From: an uncultured Oscillospiraceae bacterium
GTDB taxonomy: Bacteria; Bacillota; Clostridia; Oscillospirales; Acutalibacteraceae
NCBI GenBank assembly: GCA_905198295.1
Contig: CAJKBW010000002.1
Location: forward strand, 1 to 60,953
Direction: 5' to 3'
Length of the DNA: 60,953 nucleotides
The position numbers were made by a program, and so were the translations under genes. This document shows positions 10,060 to 19,479 of the stretch, piece after piece; position 1 is the stretch's first letter; every line of letters starts with the position of its first letter. The notes below the pieces were generated by a model, which ran no database searches, was not told the DNA's origin, and worked only from the letters and a program-made list of their open reading frames with translations.

Positions 10060-12261
10060 ATGAAAAAGACGGTTGCCGGGCTGCTTGCGGCGGCCCTGGT
10101 ATTCACGGCCGGAGGCGGCGCGCTGCTGTGTGCCGGGCAGGCCGGCGCACTGCGCAAAACCGCAGCCGGAGGCGCGCATACCGATTTGTCGACCGGCAGC
10201 GATCTGCGCCTGGATTATGACAGCGAATCCCGCAGTTTCCGGGTGCAGGATTCCTACGGCTATACATGGGACAGCATCGTCGGGGATGATTTGTACGATT
10301 ACGAGCGTCTCAACGACAGCTGGAAAAGAAATGTCACCTCGGTGCTGAACATCCAGTATGCCGATATCTCGGGGGTTAATCCCGCGATCAAAACCGCTTT
10401 CAGTTCGGAGGAGAGCACCGCTGTTACCTCCGCCATGCAGGGGGATACGATGGTGATCACCTACGCTTTTGGCTGCGGGATCACCCTGTCGGTGCACGCT
10501 GCGGTTCAGGACGGCACGGTGCGCTTTTCGATTCCGGCGGACAGCATTGTCGAGGATGACAAGAACAAGCTGCTTTCCGCCGAGCTGCTGCCCTATTTTG
10601 GGGCGAGCACGGAAGAGGAAGAGGGCTATTTTTTCTATCCGGATGGCTGTGGAGCAATCAAAAATCATTACAGTGAAGCCTCCACCACCATCCGCAATAT
10701 GAGCTATACCTTCAGTTTGTACGGCAGCGAATTCAATACCATCGACACCCTGCTCAGCGAGCAGAAGCAGGGTGAGCAGACCGCCTATCTGCCGGTGTTC
10801 GGCATCAAGAAGGGGGATGCGGCCTGCATTGCCTATTCCCATCAGGGTGAGGCGGAATCCCAGATTGTAATGTATCCGAGCGGGGCGAGCATCGACCTCA
10901 ACCGCATCGCTTTTTCGTTCACCTACCGCACCAGCTACACCATCCCGCTGTCCAACATCGACATCAACGGCAAAAACACCGCCAAGGACATCAACGGCCG
11001 CCGGTTTACCGAGGCGATGATGGCGGTGGATCACGAGGTGTGCTATGCGTTCCTCGGGCCGGAACAGGCGGATTACAGCGGCATGGCCGGACTTTACCGC
11101 GAACGGCTGCTCGCGGAGGGCAGGCTTGAAAAATCCCCGCTGATCGACAGCTTCGGCTTGTCGGTCGACCTGTTCATGGGCGTCGAGGAAAATGGTATGT
11201 TCAACAACGCGCTGGTGTCGGTAACCACGGCGGAGCAGGCCGGAGAAATTCTGGATTTCTGTGAGGAACGCGGCTATGCCGACAGCCTGTTTACGCTGGT
11301 CGGCTGGCAAAAAGGCGGCTGGGGACGGTTTCCCAATGCGGCGGCGGTAGATTCCGCCTTCGGCGGCAAGCGAGGGCTTTCTGCGCTGTTCGGCCGCACC
11401 GGGGCTTACAGTGGCCGGCTGGTGCTGCAGACCGATCCCTTCTTTGCCGATAGCGACAATGGTGGGTTCAGTACGAAGAAAGACGTCATTGTCAAGGGCG
11501 GACAATCCGCGGTGACCGGGCAGAACGACACCCTGTTTCTGCTCAACCCCGCTGCACAGGCACGGTGGATGGAGAAACAGCGTTCACTGTTTGAACCGCT
11601 CGGCGCCGGGTTCTCGCTGGAATCGGCCGGCCGTTTGCTGTTCCGCGATGAGGACGATCAGCAGCCGGTGAACAAGGAGGATGCGAAGACGCAGTTTTCC
11701 GCCTTGCTGGAAAAGGCCGCACAGACCGGATATATGAAGCTCGAGGGAGCTAACCTTTACGGCTTGAAGTATGCCGATGTGGTCACCGGGCTGTCCGAAA
11801 CCTCTTCGCAGTATTTCATCAGCGACCGGGACGTCCCCTTTGTTCAGATGGTGCTGCACGGTTCGGTCGCCTACACCAATGACGCGGGCAACCTGTCCTC
11901 CGACTTCGACCGGCAGCTGCTGCGCTGGCTGGAGCTGGGATATACCCCGCATTTTGTGCTCACCTATGACAACGCGGAAAAGCTCAAGTATACCGGTTAC
12001 AATCATCTGTTCACCTCGCGCTATGATCGGCACGCGGATAAGCTGGATAAAGCGTATGCGCTGTATACCGATGCGCTGTCCAGGGTTACCGGGGCGTATA
12101 TGGTTTCGCACGAATGGCTCACCGCCGATGGTTCGGTGGTGCAGGTTCGGTACGATAACGGGGTAACGGTTATCGTCAACTACGGCCATGCGGCGTTTGA
12201 AACCGGCGAATATACCGTCGGAGCGGGCAGCTACTTGCTGAAGGAAGGAGGCGCGGCATGA
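10060..12261 (+). CDS. Secreted DUF5696-type protein, glycosidase-like
   Basis: This 733-residue protein starts with a signal peptide (MKKTVAGLLAAALVFTAGGG) and has no later membrane span, so it should be exported. Its body matches my memory of the DUF5696 family found beside sugar ABC transporters in Firmicutes: an acidic loop before YFFYPDGCGAI, a YLPVFGIKKGD core motif and a C-terminal strand motif VRYDNGVTVIVNYG. That terminal motif resembles the beta-sandwich that closes several glycoside hydrolase barrels, which suggests an enzyme-like fold, but no activity is established here. GAAAGGA at 10042-10048 supports the ATG at 10060; in-frame codons upstream lack a ribosome binding site. It overlaps the next permease gene by 4 bases. 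The paralogue at 41978-44251 also lies between an NHL gene and a permease pair. Confidence 0.75.
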   Translation: MKKTVAGLLAAALVFTAGGGALLCAGQAGALRKTAAGGAHTDLSTGSDLRLDYDSESRSFRVQDSYGYTWDSIVGDDLYDYERLNDSWKRNVTSVLNIQYADISGVNPAIKTAFSSEESTAVTSAMQGDTMVITYAFGCGITLSVHAAVQDGTVRFSIPADSIVEDDKNKLLSAELLPYFGASTEEEEGYFFYPDGCGAIKNHYSEASTTIRNMSYTFSLYGSEFNTIDTLLSEQKQGEQTAYLPVFGIKKGDAACIAYSHQGEAESQIVMYPSGASIDLNRIAFSFTYRTSYTIPLSNIDINGKNTAKDINGRRFTEAMMAVDHEVCYAFLGPEQADYSGMAGLYRERLLAEGRLEKSPLIDSFGLSVDLFMGVEENGMFNNALVSVTTAEQAGEILDFCEERGYADSLFTLVGWQKGGWGRFPNAAAVDSAFGGKRGLSALFGRTGAYSGRLVLQTDPFFADSDNGGFSTKKDVIVKGGQSAVTGQNDTLFLLNPAAQARWMEKQRSLFEPLGAGFSLESAGRLLFRDEDDQQPVNKEDAKTQFSALLEKAAQTGYMKLEGANLYGLKYADVVTGLSETSSQYFISDRDVPFVQMVLHGSVAYTNDAGNLSSDFDRQLLRWLELGYTPHFVLTYDNAEKLKYTGYNHLFTSRYDRHADKLDKAYALYTDALSRVTGAYMVSHEWLTADGSVVQVRYDNGVTVIVNYGHAAFETGEYTVGAGSYLLKEGGAA

Positions 12262-13169
12262 AAACACGCACAGCTCGGCGCCGATTTAAGCTCGGCAAAA
12301 CGGCGGAGGCGTACATCTTCCTGATTCCGTTTATGATCGGCGCGGTGGTCTTTTTTCTGGTTCCGCTGTTCATCTCCTTCAAGCTCAGCTTCGGTGAGCT
12401 GACCGGAGCGAGCACCTTCGACCTGCAGTGGCGCAGCTGGCCGCAGTTTTTCGATCACTATTCCCGTGCACTGTTTGTGGACACCTCCTTTGTGCCGATC
12501 CTGCTCAAGGAGGTACAGCAGATGCTGCTGCGCGCTCCGCTGATCATCGCTTTTTCGATGATTCTGGCCATTGCCATCAGCCGAAAAATCCGCGGCCGCG
12601 GATTTTTCCGGCTGGCCTTCTTCCTCCCCTTTCTGCTGGGTACCGGCAACGTACTGCAGCAGATGCTCAACGTCGGGGTGGATTCTCAGGTGCTCTCGAT
12701 GGAGTCGGTCACCATCATTCCGCCCTACATCCTCAGCTATCTGGGATCCGGTGTCATCGACGCGGTCAACACCTTTTTCAGTGTGATTGTGCTGGTGCTG
12801 TGGAACTGCAGCGTGCAGATCCTGCTGTTCATGTCCGGCGTGCAGGCGATCCCGCCGCAGCTGTATGAATCGGCGAGCGTGGACGGGGCAAGCGAGTGGG
12901 AAAAGTTCTGGAAAATCACCCTGCCGATGCTCACCCCGGTGATCCTGCTCAACACGGTGTATACCATCACCGAATCCTTTACTCACACCACCAACAACAT
13001 GATGAACTACATCCGCACCCGCGCGTTCAGCATGGCCAGCGAGTTTGAATTCGCTTCGGCGGCCACCAACATGTACACTCTTGTGGTGTTGGTGTTTATT
13101 GCGATCGTGTTCCTGCTGCTGGGCCGACGGGGAATGCAGGATGTCCGCGAGGGGCGCCGCCGGCGCTGA
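12258..13169 (+). CDS. Carbohydrate ABC transporter permease, MalF type (second pair of module A)
   Basis: This 303-residue membrane protein carries the EAA loop QLYESASVDGASEWEKFW near residue 202. Its ATG overlaps the stop of the DUF5696-type gene in an ATGA junction, with GGAAGGAGG at 12243-12251 inside the upstream gene, so translation is probably coupled. It is closest to the permease at 44256-45140, sharing IQILLFLAGLQ/VQILLFMSGVQ-type segments and an extra periplasmic loop before them. Both lie directly after a DUF5696-type gene. It should form a heterodimer with the product of 13209-14171. Confidence 0.92.
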   Translation: MKTRTARRRFKLGKTAEAYIFLIPFMIGAVVFFLVPLFISFKLSFGELTGASTFDLQWRSWPQFFDHYSRALFVDTSFVPILLKEVQQMLLRAPLIIAFSMILAIAISRKIRGRGFFRLAFFLPFLLGTGNVLQQMLNVGVDSQVLSMESVTIIPPYILSYLGSGVIDAVNTFFSVIVLVLWNCSVQILLFMSGVQAIPPQLYESASVDGASEWEKFWKITLPMLTPVILLNTVYTITESFTHTTNNMMNYIRTRAFSMASEFEFASAATNMYTLVVLVFIAIVFLLLGRRGMQDVREGRRRR

Positions 13170-13208
13170 AGCCCCGGCGATGCGAAGAGACAGGAGTGTG
13201 ATGCGGTT

Positions 13209-14171
13209 TTGATCAACAAGGCGATACGGCTGGACGGGCTGCGCGAGCGGCTTGATCTGCGGCAGACCGGCGCGCGCGGGCGGGTGACCCGGATTCTGAT
13301 TCAGGTGTTTTTATACGCGCTGCTCATCGGCGCGGTGTATGTGTTTTTGTTCCCGTTTTTGTATATGCTCATCACCTCGGTGAAGAGCAGTAAGGATTTA
13401 AGCGATGTGTCGGTCAACTGGATTCCTACCTCGCTCAAATTCAGTAACTTTACGATTGCGGCGCGGGTGCTCAACTACGGCACCGCCTTTGTCAATACGC
13501 TGACGATGACACTGCTGTCGGATCTCGGGCATGTGCTGTCCTGTTCGATGGCGGGCTATGCATTCGCACGCTATCGTTTTAAGGGGCAGAACTTCTGGTT
13601 TGTGATTGTACTGCTGACCATCATTGTGCCGGTGCAGAATTTGATTATTCCCACCTATCTGATGTTTGCGCAGGTCAAGCTGGTCAACTCCTTCTGGCCG
13701 ATCGTGCTGCCCACCTTTTTCGGGGTGGGACTGCGCGGCGGGCTGCTGATATTCGTGTTCCGGCAATTCTTTCTGGGGATGCCCAAGGAGATCGAGGAAG
13801 CCGCAAAGGTGGATGGCTGTTCCTTTTTGCGGGCGTTCTTTACCATTGTGGTTCCGATTGCCCGCCCCACCATTCTGGTGGTGTGTGTGCTGTCGACGGT
13901 TTGGCACTGGAATTCTTCCTTTGAACCGTCGATCTTTATCTCCAAAGAAGCACTCAAGCCCCTGTCCACCCGCATTGACCAGATTGTGGCCTATGTCAAC
14001 AATCCACCGATGGAGGTGTTCGACGGTGTATCCGCGGTCAGCGAGCAGGTGATTAACATTGCCGTGCTGATGGCGGGATGTTTTCTTATTCTTGTGCCGC
14101 TGATCGTGATGTTTGGGATTGTGCAGCGCTGGTTCATGGAGGGTGTGGAAAGGAGTGGTCTGGTGGAATGA
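13209..14171 (+). CDS. Carbohydrate ABC transporter permease, MalG type (second pair of module A)
   Basis: This 320-residue polytopic protein has the EAA loop EIEEAAKVDGCSFLRAFF near residue 195 and pairs with the preceding MalF-type protein. I place the start at the TTG at 13209 because AGGAG at 13192-13196 lies 12 bases upstream, and the ATG and GTG codons nearer that site run out of frame into a stop. A rare start plus long spacing suggests modest translation. Its nearest relative is the protein at 45154-46149, which shares the GLFIFIFRQFFRG/GLLIFVFRQFFLG segment and the C-terminal GVERSGLVE/GLERTGIVG tail. Confidence 0.9.
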   Translation: MINKAIRLDGLRERLDLRQTGARGRVTRILIQVFLYALLIGAVYVFLFPFLYMLITSVKSSKDLSDVSVNWIPTSLKFSNFTIAARVLNYGTAFVNTLTMTLLSDLGHVLSCSMAGYAFARYRFKGQNFWFVIVLLTIIVPVQNLIIPTYLMFAQVKLVNSFWPIVLPTFFGVGLRGGLLIFVFRQFFLGMPKEIEEAAKVDGCSFLRAFFTIVVPIARPTILVVCVLSTVWHWNSSFEPSIFISKEALKPLSTRIDQIVAYVNNPPMEVFDGVSAVSEQVINIAVLMAGCFLILVPLIVMFGIVQRWFMEGVERSGLVE

Positions 14172-14223
14172 TCCCGCACGGGTTTCGAAAAATGGTATTC
14201 ACATTGAAGGAGATGGTGAAAAG

Positions 14224-15972
14224 GTGAAAAAAAGACTCGTTTCTCTTCTGGCGGCGGGCATGGTACTGGCCGGTACAGCCGGTGCTGCGATGACCGCCAG
14301 CGCCGCAGGCACATGGGCGCGGCTTCGCGGCTATGACGGCGACATGGGTTCGGTATCCGCCTCCGGCGGAACCACCAGCCTGACCGGTTACGGCGGCGTA
14401 CAGTACACCGAACGCATCCCGGTGGAAGAGGGCACCACCATCACGCTGACCATGTCCCCGAAGAAGATGCTGTCGATGTATGGCAACCTGTTCACGGTCG
14501 CGCTGCTGGACAAGGAAAATTCGTTCGTGGGCAGCGATACCGACACCGGCTCCGGCTTTGCGGTGAGTGCGCGCAGCTTTGCCAAGCCGGAAAACGGCTT
14601 CAATAACTGGTATCACAAGGTTACTGCGGGCAAGGCGGTGGAGGCGGATCTGTCAGGCGCCTCCAACCGCATCAACAAGACGGACGGCAAGCCCGGCAAC
14701 GTCAACCACAGCATGGTGGCCACCGACCTGAAGGTCACCTTCATTAAGCGGGCGCAGAATGTGGGAGGCGTCGATTCCAGCTGGGAAATCCGGCTGACTG
14801 CAGTGCAGTCCGGGGACGAAATGGTGTATTATGTGCCGACGGCAGATGTGCCCAACGATCGGTTTGCCGGCGGGGCGTACCTGTCGGCCGGCTACCGCAT
14901 CGGTGAAGACAACGAGGGACTCAACACCGTGAAGGTGGATATTACTGCCCCGAGTATTACGGTTAACGAGGATACTCCCCCGCCGACCCCCGGCCCGGAC
15001 CCGGATCCCGAGCCTGAGCCTCCGGCGGAGGGTGATCTGTTCGGCGGGTTCAAGAACGTCCGCGGCTACGGTCAGGGAAACACCGGCAAGGGAATTTCCG
15101 AGCAGGACGGCCGGGTGCGGTTTGACGGATTCGGCGGTGCGGCGTATACCGCCAAGCCGGTGAAAACGGCGGTGGCGGTGGAGTTCCAGCTGCACAGCCA
15201 TCCGGCACCGGGCACCTACTGGTTCAGCATCGGGCTGGTCAACAAGAAGGAAGCTTTCTGGAAAACCGACGGTACCGAGTCGCAGGGTCTGGCCACCCTC
15301 ATTACCTCTTTCACGAATGAGGAGGGCATCAACGTTATTGCCAAGAAGGTAAAAACTTCCGGCACCACCGACATCGGCACCATCTCGTCCACCGTCAAGG
15401 CGAAGGATACCAACCACATCCTCGCCATCTATAAGGAGGGCGATCAGTGGGTCTTTGCGATTGACGGCGCGAAAACGGTTTCGGTGGCCGCGTCGGAAAT
15501 TGATCTCGGCGCAGAAAGCTGGCTGTGCATCGGCGCGAACCGGGATCCGTCCATGGCGATGTCGGTTTCCAAGGTGTATATCGACGATGCCGTTACCGAC
15601 GCAATGAAAACCGGCAGCGGTACCACCGGAGGAAATGGCGGCACCGGCGGCAATACGGGTGGAAATACTGGCGGAAATACCGGCAACAACAACCCGAGCA
15701 TCAATGGCGGCACCAGCTATGACAAAGACGGCAACGTGATCATCGGCGAGATCGTCAAGGGCGGTGCGCTGGAATATATGGGGCCGAAAAACGTGGTAGC
15801 TACGCTGAAGCCCGGCATTTCGGTGTGGACCTATGTGACCGCCGGCGCGGCCGGGGTGACACTGGTGCTATCGGTTGTTTTTGGCGTGATCTATCTGGTG
15901 GGGCGCAGGAAGAAAACGACTGCTGCCGTGCCGGAGGAACAAACCGGGGATGATCCATCTGGGAACAGTTAA
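14224..15972 (+). CDS. Surface protein with two jelly-roll-like domains and a C-terminal membrane anchor
   Basis: This 582-residue protein has a signal peptide ending near residue 30. A first domain (about 31-245) is homologous to the repeats of the next protein (RLRGYDGDMGS, TGYGGVQYTERIPVEEG, GSGFAVSARSF). It is followed by a Pro/Asp/Glu linker near 252-266, a second related domain (about 268-462), a Gly/Asn/Thr linker (469-490) and one membrane span near 537-560 with a basic then acidic tail. It should sit on the outer face of the membrane. The GTG at 14224 is chosen because AAGGAG at 14207-14212 lies 11 bases upstream and the signal peptide begins there. The domain is probably carbohydrate-binding, judging only from its setting; I do not recognise a named family. 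Confidence 0.75.
   Translation: MKKRLVSLLAAGMVLAGTAGAAMTASAAGTWARLRGYDGDMGSVSASGGTTSLTGYGGVQYTERIPVEEGTTITLTMSPKKMLSMYGNLFTVALLDKENSFVGSDTDTGSGFAVSARSFAKPENGFNNWYHKVTAGKAVEADLSGASNRINKTDGKPGNVNHSMVATDLKVTFIKRAQNVGGVDSSWEIRLTAVQSGDEMVYYVPTADVPNDRFAGGAYLSAGYRIGEDNEGLNTVKVDITAPSITVNEDTPPPTPGPDPDPEPEPPAEGDLFGGFKNVRGYGQGNTGKGISEQDGRVRFDGFGGAAYTAKPVKTAVAVEFQLHSHPAPGTYWFSIGLVNKKEAFWKTDGTESQGLATLITSFTNEEGINVIAKKVKTSGTTDIGTISSTVKAKDTNHILAIYKEGDQWVFAIDGAKTVSVAASEIDLGAESWLCIGANRDPSMAMSVSKVYIDDAVTDAMKTGSGTTGGNGGTGGNTGGNTGGNTGNNNPSINGGTSYDKDGNVIIGEIVKGGALEYMGPKNVVATLKPGISVWTYVTAGAAGVTLVLSVVFGVIYLVGRRKKTTAAVPEEQTGDDPSGNS
15628..15690 (+). repeat. Gly/Asn/Thr linker repeat inside a surface protein gene
   Basis: The coding sequence repeats short GGN/GGT/TGGN units (residues 469-489 of the host protein). 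It is a flexible low-complexity linker between the second domain and the membrane-proximal part, likely used to cross the cell wall. Confidence 0.8.
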
Positions 15973-15990
15973 AAAGGGGAGGTTGAATCG

Positions 15991-18900
15991 ATGAAAAAGA
16001 GACTCTTTTCCCTTCTGGCGGCAGGGGTATTCCTGCTCAGTTCGGCCGGCGCGCTGATGAGCGTGCACGCCGAAGGCTCGTGGTCGCCGATCCGCGGCTA
16101 CAGCAATGCGCAGGGCTCCATCTCCGAAGCGGGCGGGGTGACCACCCTCACCGGCTACGGCGGCGCCAAATATTCCGAGCGTATCCCGGTGGTGGAGGGC
16201 ACCGCCATCTCGATGACCGTATCGCCGGAAAAGCTGCTGGGGCCCGGCTACAATAACCTTTTTGCGATAGCGCTGCTCAATGTCGAGGGCTCCTTCTTCG
16301 GCGGCGGTACGGATACGGGCTCCGGCTTTGCGGTGAGCGCCAAGAGCTTCGGCGATTACACCGGCGGCTTTAATCTGTGGTACAACAAGGCCGCTGGCAA
16401 ACAGGTCGGACCGGACGTGCGAATTGCAAATAAAAATATTCAAAAGGACATGTCGGCAACCGATCTGTACATCACCCTGACCAAAAAGGCGCAGACGGTG
16501 GAGAATGTCGCCTACACGTGGGAAATCCGGATCACCAACAGCCAGACGGATGATGAGATGGTGCATCTGGTTCCGGCGGCCGATGTGCCGGAAAACACCT
16601 TTGCCGGCGGCGCCTATCTGGTGGCCGGCCACCGGCAGACCGCTACCAAGCCGGGGATCGAAACCGTTCAGGTGGATATCCGCGATCTGACCATCATCCA
16701 GCCGGAGACCATTACGGTGAAAACCCAGGTCGCCGACCGCGCGGTGTTTCTGGGTGATGAAATGACCCTGACCATGGCCAACGTGTTCGATGTGCCCGAG
16801 GGTAAAACCGCGGTGTACACCGCCTCGCACGGCACGATTGCCGACGGGGTGTGGAGCTATACCCCCGCCGCGCTGGGCACTGAGGAAATTACCATCTCTG
16901 CCGGATTTGACGCGGGCGAAATCCTCGCCTCGGTTAAGTTCAAGCTGACCGCGAAGGATGCCACATGGCGTCCGATCCGCGGCTACGGCGGCAATTTGGG
17001 CTCGATCGACACCAATAACGGGGTGACCGCCTTTGACGGCTACGGCGGCGCGCGGTATACAAAGCGCATCCCGGTCGAGGAAGGCACCGCTATTTCGATG
17101 ACCGTATCTGCCAAGGAGCTGGTGCTCTCCCATAACAACGTTTTCAGCGTGGCGCTGCTGGATACCGAAGGCTCCTTCTTCGGCGGCGGTGCGGATACGG
17201 GCTGCGGCTTTGCGGTGAGTGCCAAGAGCTTCGGCGATTATAAAAACGGCTTCAATATGTGGTACAACAAGGCGTCCGGCAAAACCGTCGGCACGGACGT
17301 GCAGATCAAGCCGAACATTGCGAAAGATATGACAGCAACCGATCTGCACATCACCCTGACCAAAAAGACGCAGACGGTGGAGGATATCGCCTACACATGG
17401 GAAATCCGCATCACCAACAGCCAGACGGACGACAAAATGGTGCATCTGGTTCCGGCATCCGACGTGCCGGCTGATCTGTTTGCCGACGGCGTCTATCTGG
17501 TGGCGGGCTGCCGCAGCAACAAGAGCATCCGGGTGGAGCTGAGCGATCTGACCGTCACCCATCCGGAAACCATCACGGTGAAAACCGAGGTGGGCGACCG
17601 TTCGCTGTATCTGGGCGATGCGCTGACCCTGAACATGTCCGACCTGTTCGGTGTGCCGGCGGGCAAAACCGCGGTGTACACCGTCTCGCACGGTACCGTC
17701 ACCGATGGGGTATGGAGCTACACCCCCGCCGCGCTGGGCACCGAGGAGATCACCATCTCCGCCGGCTTTGAAGCGGGCAGCCCCCTCGCGTCGGTAACCT
17801 TCAAGCTGACCGTCAAGGATGCGACATGGCGTCCGCTCCGCGGCTACGGCGGCGATCTCGGCTCGCTGGAGACCATCGACGGGGTGACGGCGCTCATCGG
17901 CTACGGCGGCGCGAAATACGCCGAGCGCATCCCGGTTGAGGAAGGCACCGCCATCACCCTGACCATGTCCCCGAAGGTGATGATGCCCACCTATGCCAAC
18001 CTGTTTTCGGTGGCGCTGCTGAATACCGAAGGCTCCTTCTTCGGTGGCAGCGCGGATACCGCCTCCGGCTTTGCGGTGAGTGCGCGCAGCTTCGGCAACT
18101 ATACCTCCGGCTTCAACACCTGGTATCAGAAGATCACCGATGGACAGCCGGCCGCGCTGGATCTGACCCCTGCGGCAACCAACCGCATCGAAAAGGCGGA
18201 CGGCAAGCCCGGCAACGTCAACCACAACATGATCGAAACCGATCTGCAGATCACCTTCATCAAGCGGGCGCAGACGATAGATGGAGTGGACTACAGTTGG
18301 GAAATCCGGCTGACCGCGGTGCAGACCGGCGACAAGCTGGTGCATCTGGTTCCGGCTGCCGACGTGCCGAACGACATGTTTGCCGACGGCGCTTACCTGA
18401 CTGCGGGCTATCGCATCGACAAGGAGATCGCCGATCTCAACACGGTGCGGGTGGATCTGAGTGGGCTCAAGATTACCCAGCCGGATGATGCGGGCATCAC
18501 CCTGATCGGTAAGCCGGACGATATGCAGGCCCAGAAAAACGAGAGTCTAACGCTGGATCTTGCCGAAATCTTCCTGGTTTCCGGCAACGGCACCGTGACC
18601 TATACCGCGAGTGCGGGAGAGATTAAGGACGGGGTATGGCACTACACCTTTGCCGGCGGAGAGCCGGTAGAGGTAACTATCACCGCCGCGATCGACGGCA
18701 CCGAGATCAGCGAAACGGTCCGCTTTACGGTGGAAGAGGCAGCGTTGTGGGAGCCGCTGCGCGGCTATGCGGGTGCGCTCGGCTCGGTAACGATGAAAGA
18801 CGGCACCGACGTGGAGCTGAACGGTTACGGCGCGGCACGGCTCTCCACCCCCATCACCATTAAGGAAGGCACCAAGATCAGCTTTACCCTGACCCTGCCG

Positions 18901-19479
18901 CAGCTCAACAAGGTGGACAATAATCCGTTTGCAGTGGGGCTGGTCAACGACCCGAATTCCTTCCTCGGCGGCGACGCGGATACCGGCTCGGGAATCGCGT
19001 TTATGGTCAAATCCTTCTCGGATTATGAGAACGGATACAACCTGTGGTATGGCGGCGTCAAGGACGGCCGAGCGGATAATTTCCTGCGTATGGAAGAGCG
19101 CAATACCGAATCTGACCTCACCAAGGCAAAGCTGGTGGTCACGATGGAGAAAAAGACGCAGACGGTTGGCGGCGTCAAGTATGGCTGGGTGATCACGGTC
19201 ACCGATGCCGCTTCGGATGAGGCGTATACTCAGCTTGTACCGGCAGATGAGGTGCCGGACGAGGTGTTTGCGGGAAAGCCGGCCTATCTGGTGGCCGGAT
19301 GCCGTTCCGGAAAGCCGATCAAAGCAGAGCTTTCGGATATCATCGTCACGGAAGCGGAAAAAGAAAACAAGCCGACCGGCGTAGCGGTTGGCGGCGCGGC
19401 GGTGTTCGCGTTGTGCGCGGCACTGCCCTGTGTTTTCGCCTTTGGGAGAAAATCCCGAAAAAAGGGGGATGACCGATGA
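15991..19479 (+). CDS. Large surface protein with four tandem jelly-roll-like units and an NKPTGVA anchor region
   Basis: This 1162-residue protein has a signal peptide (cut near VHA-E, residue 26) almost identical to that of the preceding protein. It carries four units starting near residues 29, 327, 612 and 921, each opening with W(S/R/E)P(I/L)RGY. A unit has a beta-rich domain of about 210 residues (TGYGGAKYSERIPV, SFFGGGTDTGSGFAV, EIRITNSQTDD, LVPAADVP) plus, in the first three, an Ig-like spacer of about 85 residues (EITISAGF). The C-terminus reads NKPTGVAVGGAAVFAL, a membrane span, then a basic tail. Units 1 and 2 are the most alike; unit 3 is closest to the domain of the upstream protein. 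This suggests domain shuffling between neighbours. The function is unknown; surface glycan binding is inferred from context. Confidence 0.78.
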   Translation: MKKRLFSLLAAGVFLLSSAGALMSVHAEGSWSPIRGYSNAQGSISEAGGVTTLTGYGGAKYSERIPVVEGTAISMTVSPEKLLGPGYNNLFAIALLNVEGSFFGGGTDTGSGFAVSAKSFGDYTGGFNLWYNKAAGKQVGPDVRIANKNIQKDMSATDLYITLTKKAQTVENVAYTWEIRITNSQTDDEMVHLVPAADVPENTFAGGAYLVAGHRQTATKPGIETVQVDIRDLTIIQPETITVKTQVADRAVFLGDEMTLTMANVFDVPEGKTAVYTASHGTIADGVWSYTPAALGTEEITISAGFDAGEILASVKFKLTAKDATWRPIRGYGGNLGSIDTNNGVTAFDGYGGARYTKRIPVEEGTAISMTVSAKELVLSHNNVFSVALLDTEGSFFGGGADTGCGFAVSAKSFGDYKNGFNMWYNKASGKTVGTDVQIKPNIAKDMTATDLHITLTKKTQTVEDIAYTWEIRITNSQTDDKMVHLVPASDVPADLFADGVYLVAGCRSNKSIRVELSDLTVTHPETITVKTEVGDRSLYLGDALTLNMSDLFGVPAGKTAVYTVSHGTVTDGVWSYTPAALGTEEITISAGFEAGSPLASVTFKLTVKDATWRPLRGYGGDLGSLETIDGVTALIGYGGAKYAERIPVEEGTAITLTMSPKVMMPTYANLFSVALLNTEGSFFGGSADTASGFAVSARSFGNYTSGFNTWYQKITDGQPAALDLTPAATNRIEKADGKPGNVNHNMIETDLQITFIKRAQTIDGVDYSWEIRLTAVQTGDKLVHLVPAADVPNDMFADGAYLTAGYRIDKEIADLNTVRVDLSGLKITQPDDAGITLIGKPDDMQAQKNESLTLDLAEIFLVSGNGTVTYTASAGEIKDGVWHYTFAGGEPVEVTITAAIDGTEISETVRFTVEEAALWEPLRGYAGALGSVTMKDGTDVELNGYGAARLSTPITIKEGTKISFTLTLPQLNKVDNNPFAVGLVNDPNSFLGGDADTGSGIAFMVKSFSDYENGYNLWYGGVKDGRADNFLRMEERNTESDLTKAKLVVTMEKKTQTVGGVKYGWVITVTDAASDEAYTQLVPADEVPDEVFAGKPAYLVAGCRSGKPIKAELSDIIVTEAEKENKPTGVAVGGAAVFALCAALPCVFAFGRKSRKKGDDR
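16078..19341 (+). repeat. Tandem array of four about 0.6-0.9 kb coding repeats
   Basis: Four diverged in-frame repeats start near 16075, 16969, 17824 and 18748. Stretches such as the codons for GSFFGGG-DTG and for PAALGTEEITISAG are very similar at DNA level between units 1, 2 and 3, so recombination between them is possible. The fourth unit is shorter and more diverged. Confidence 0.75.
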
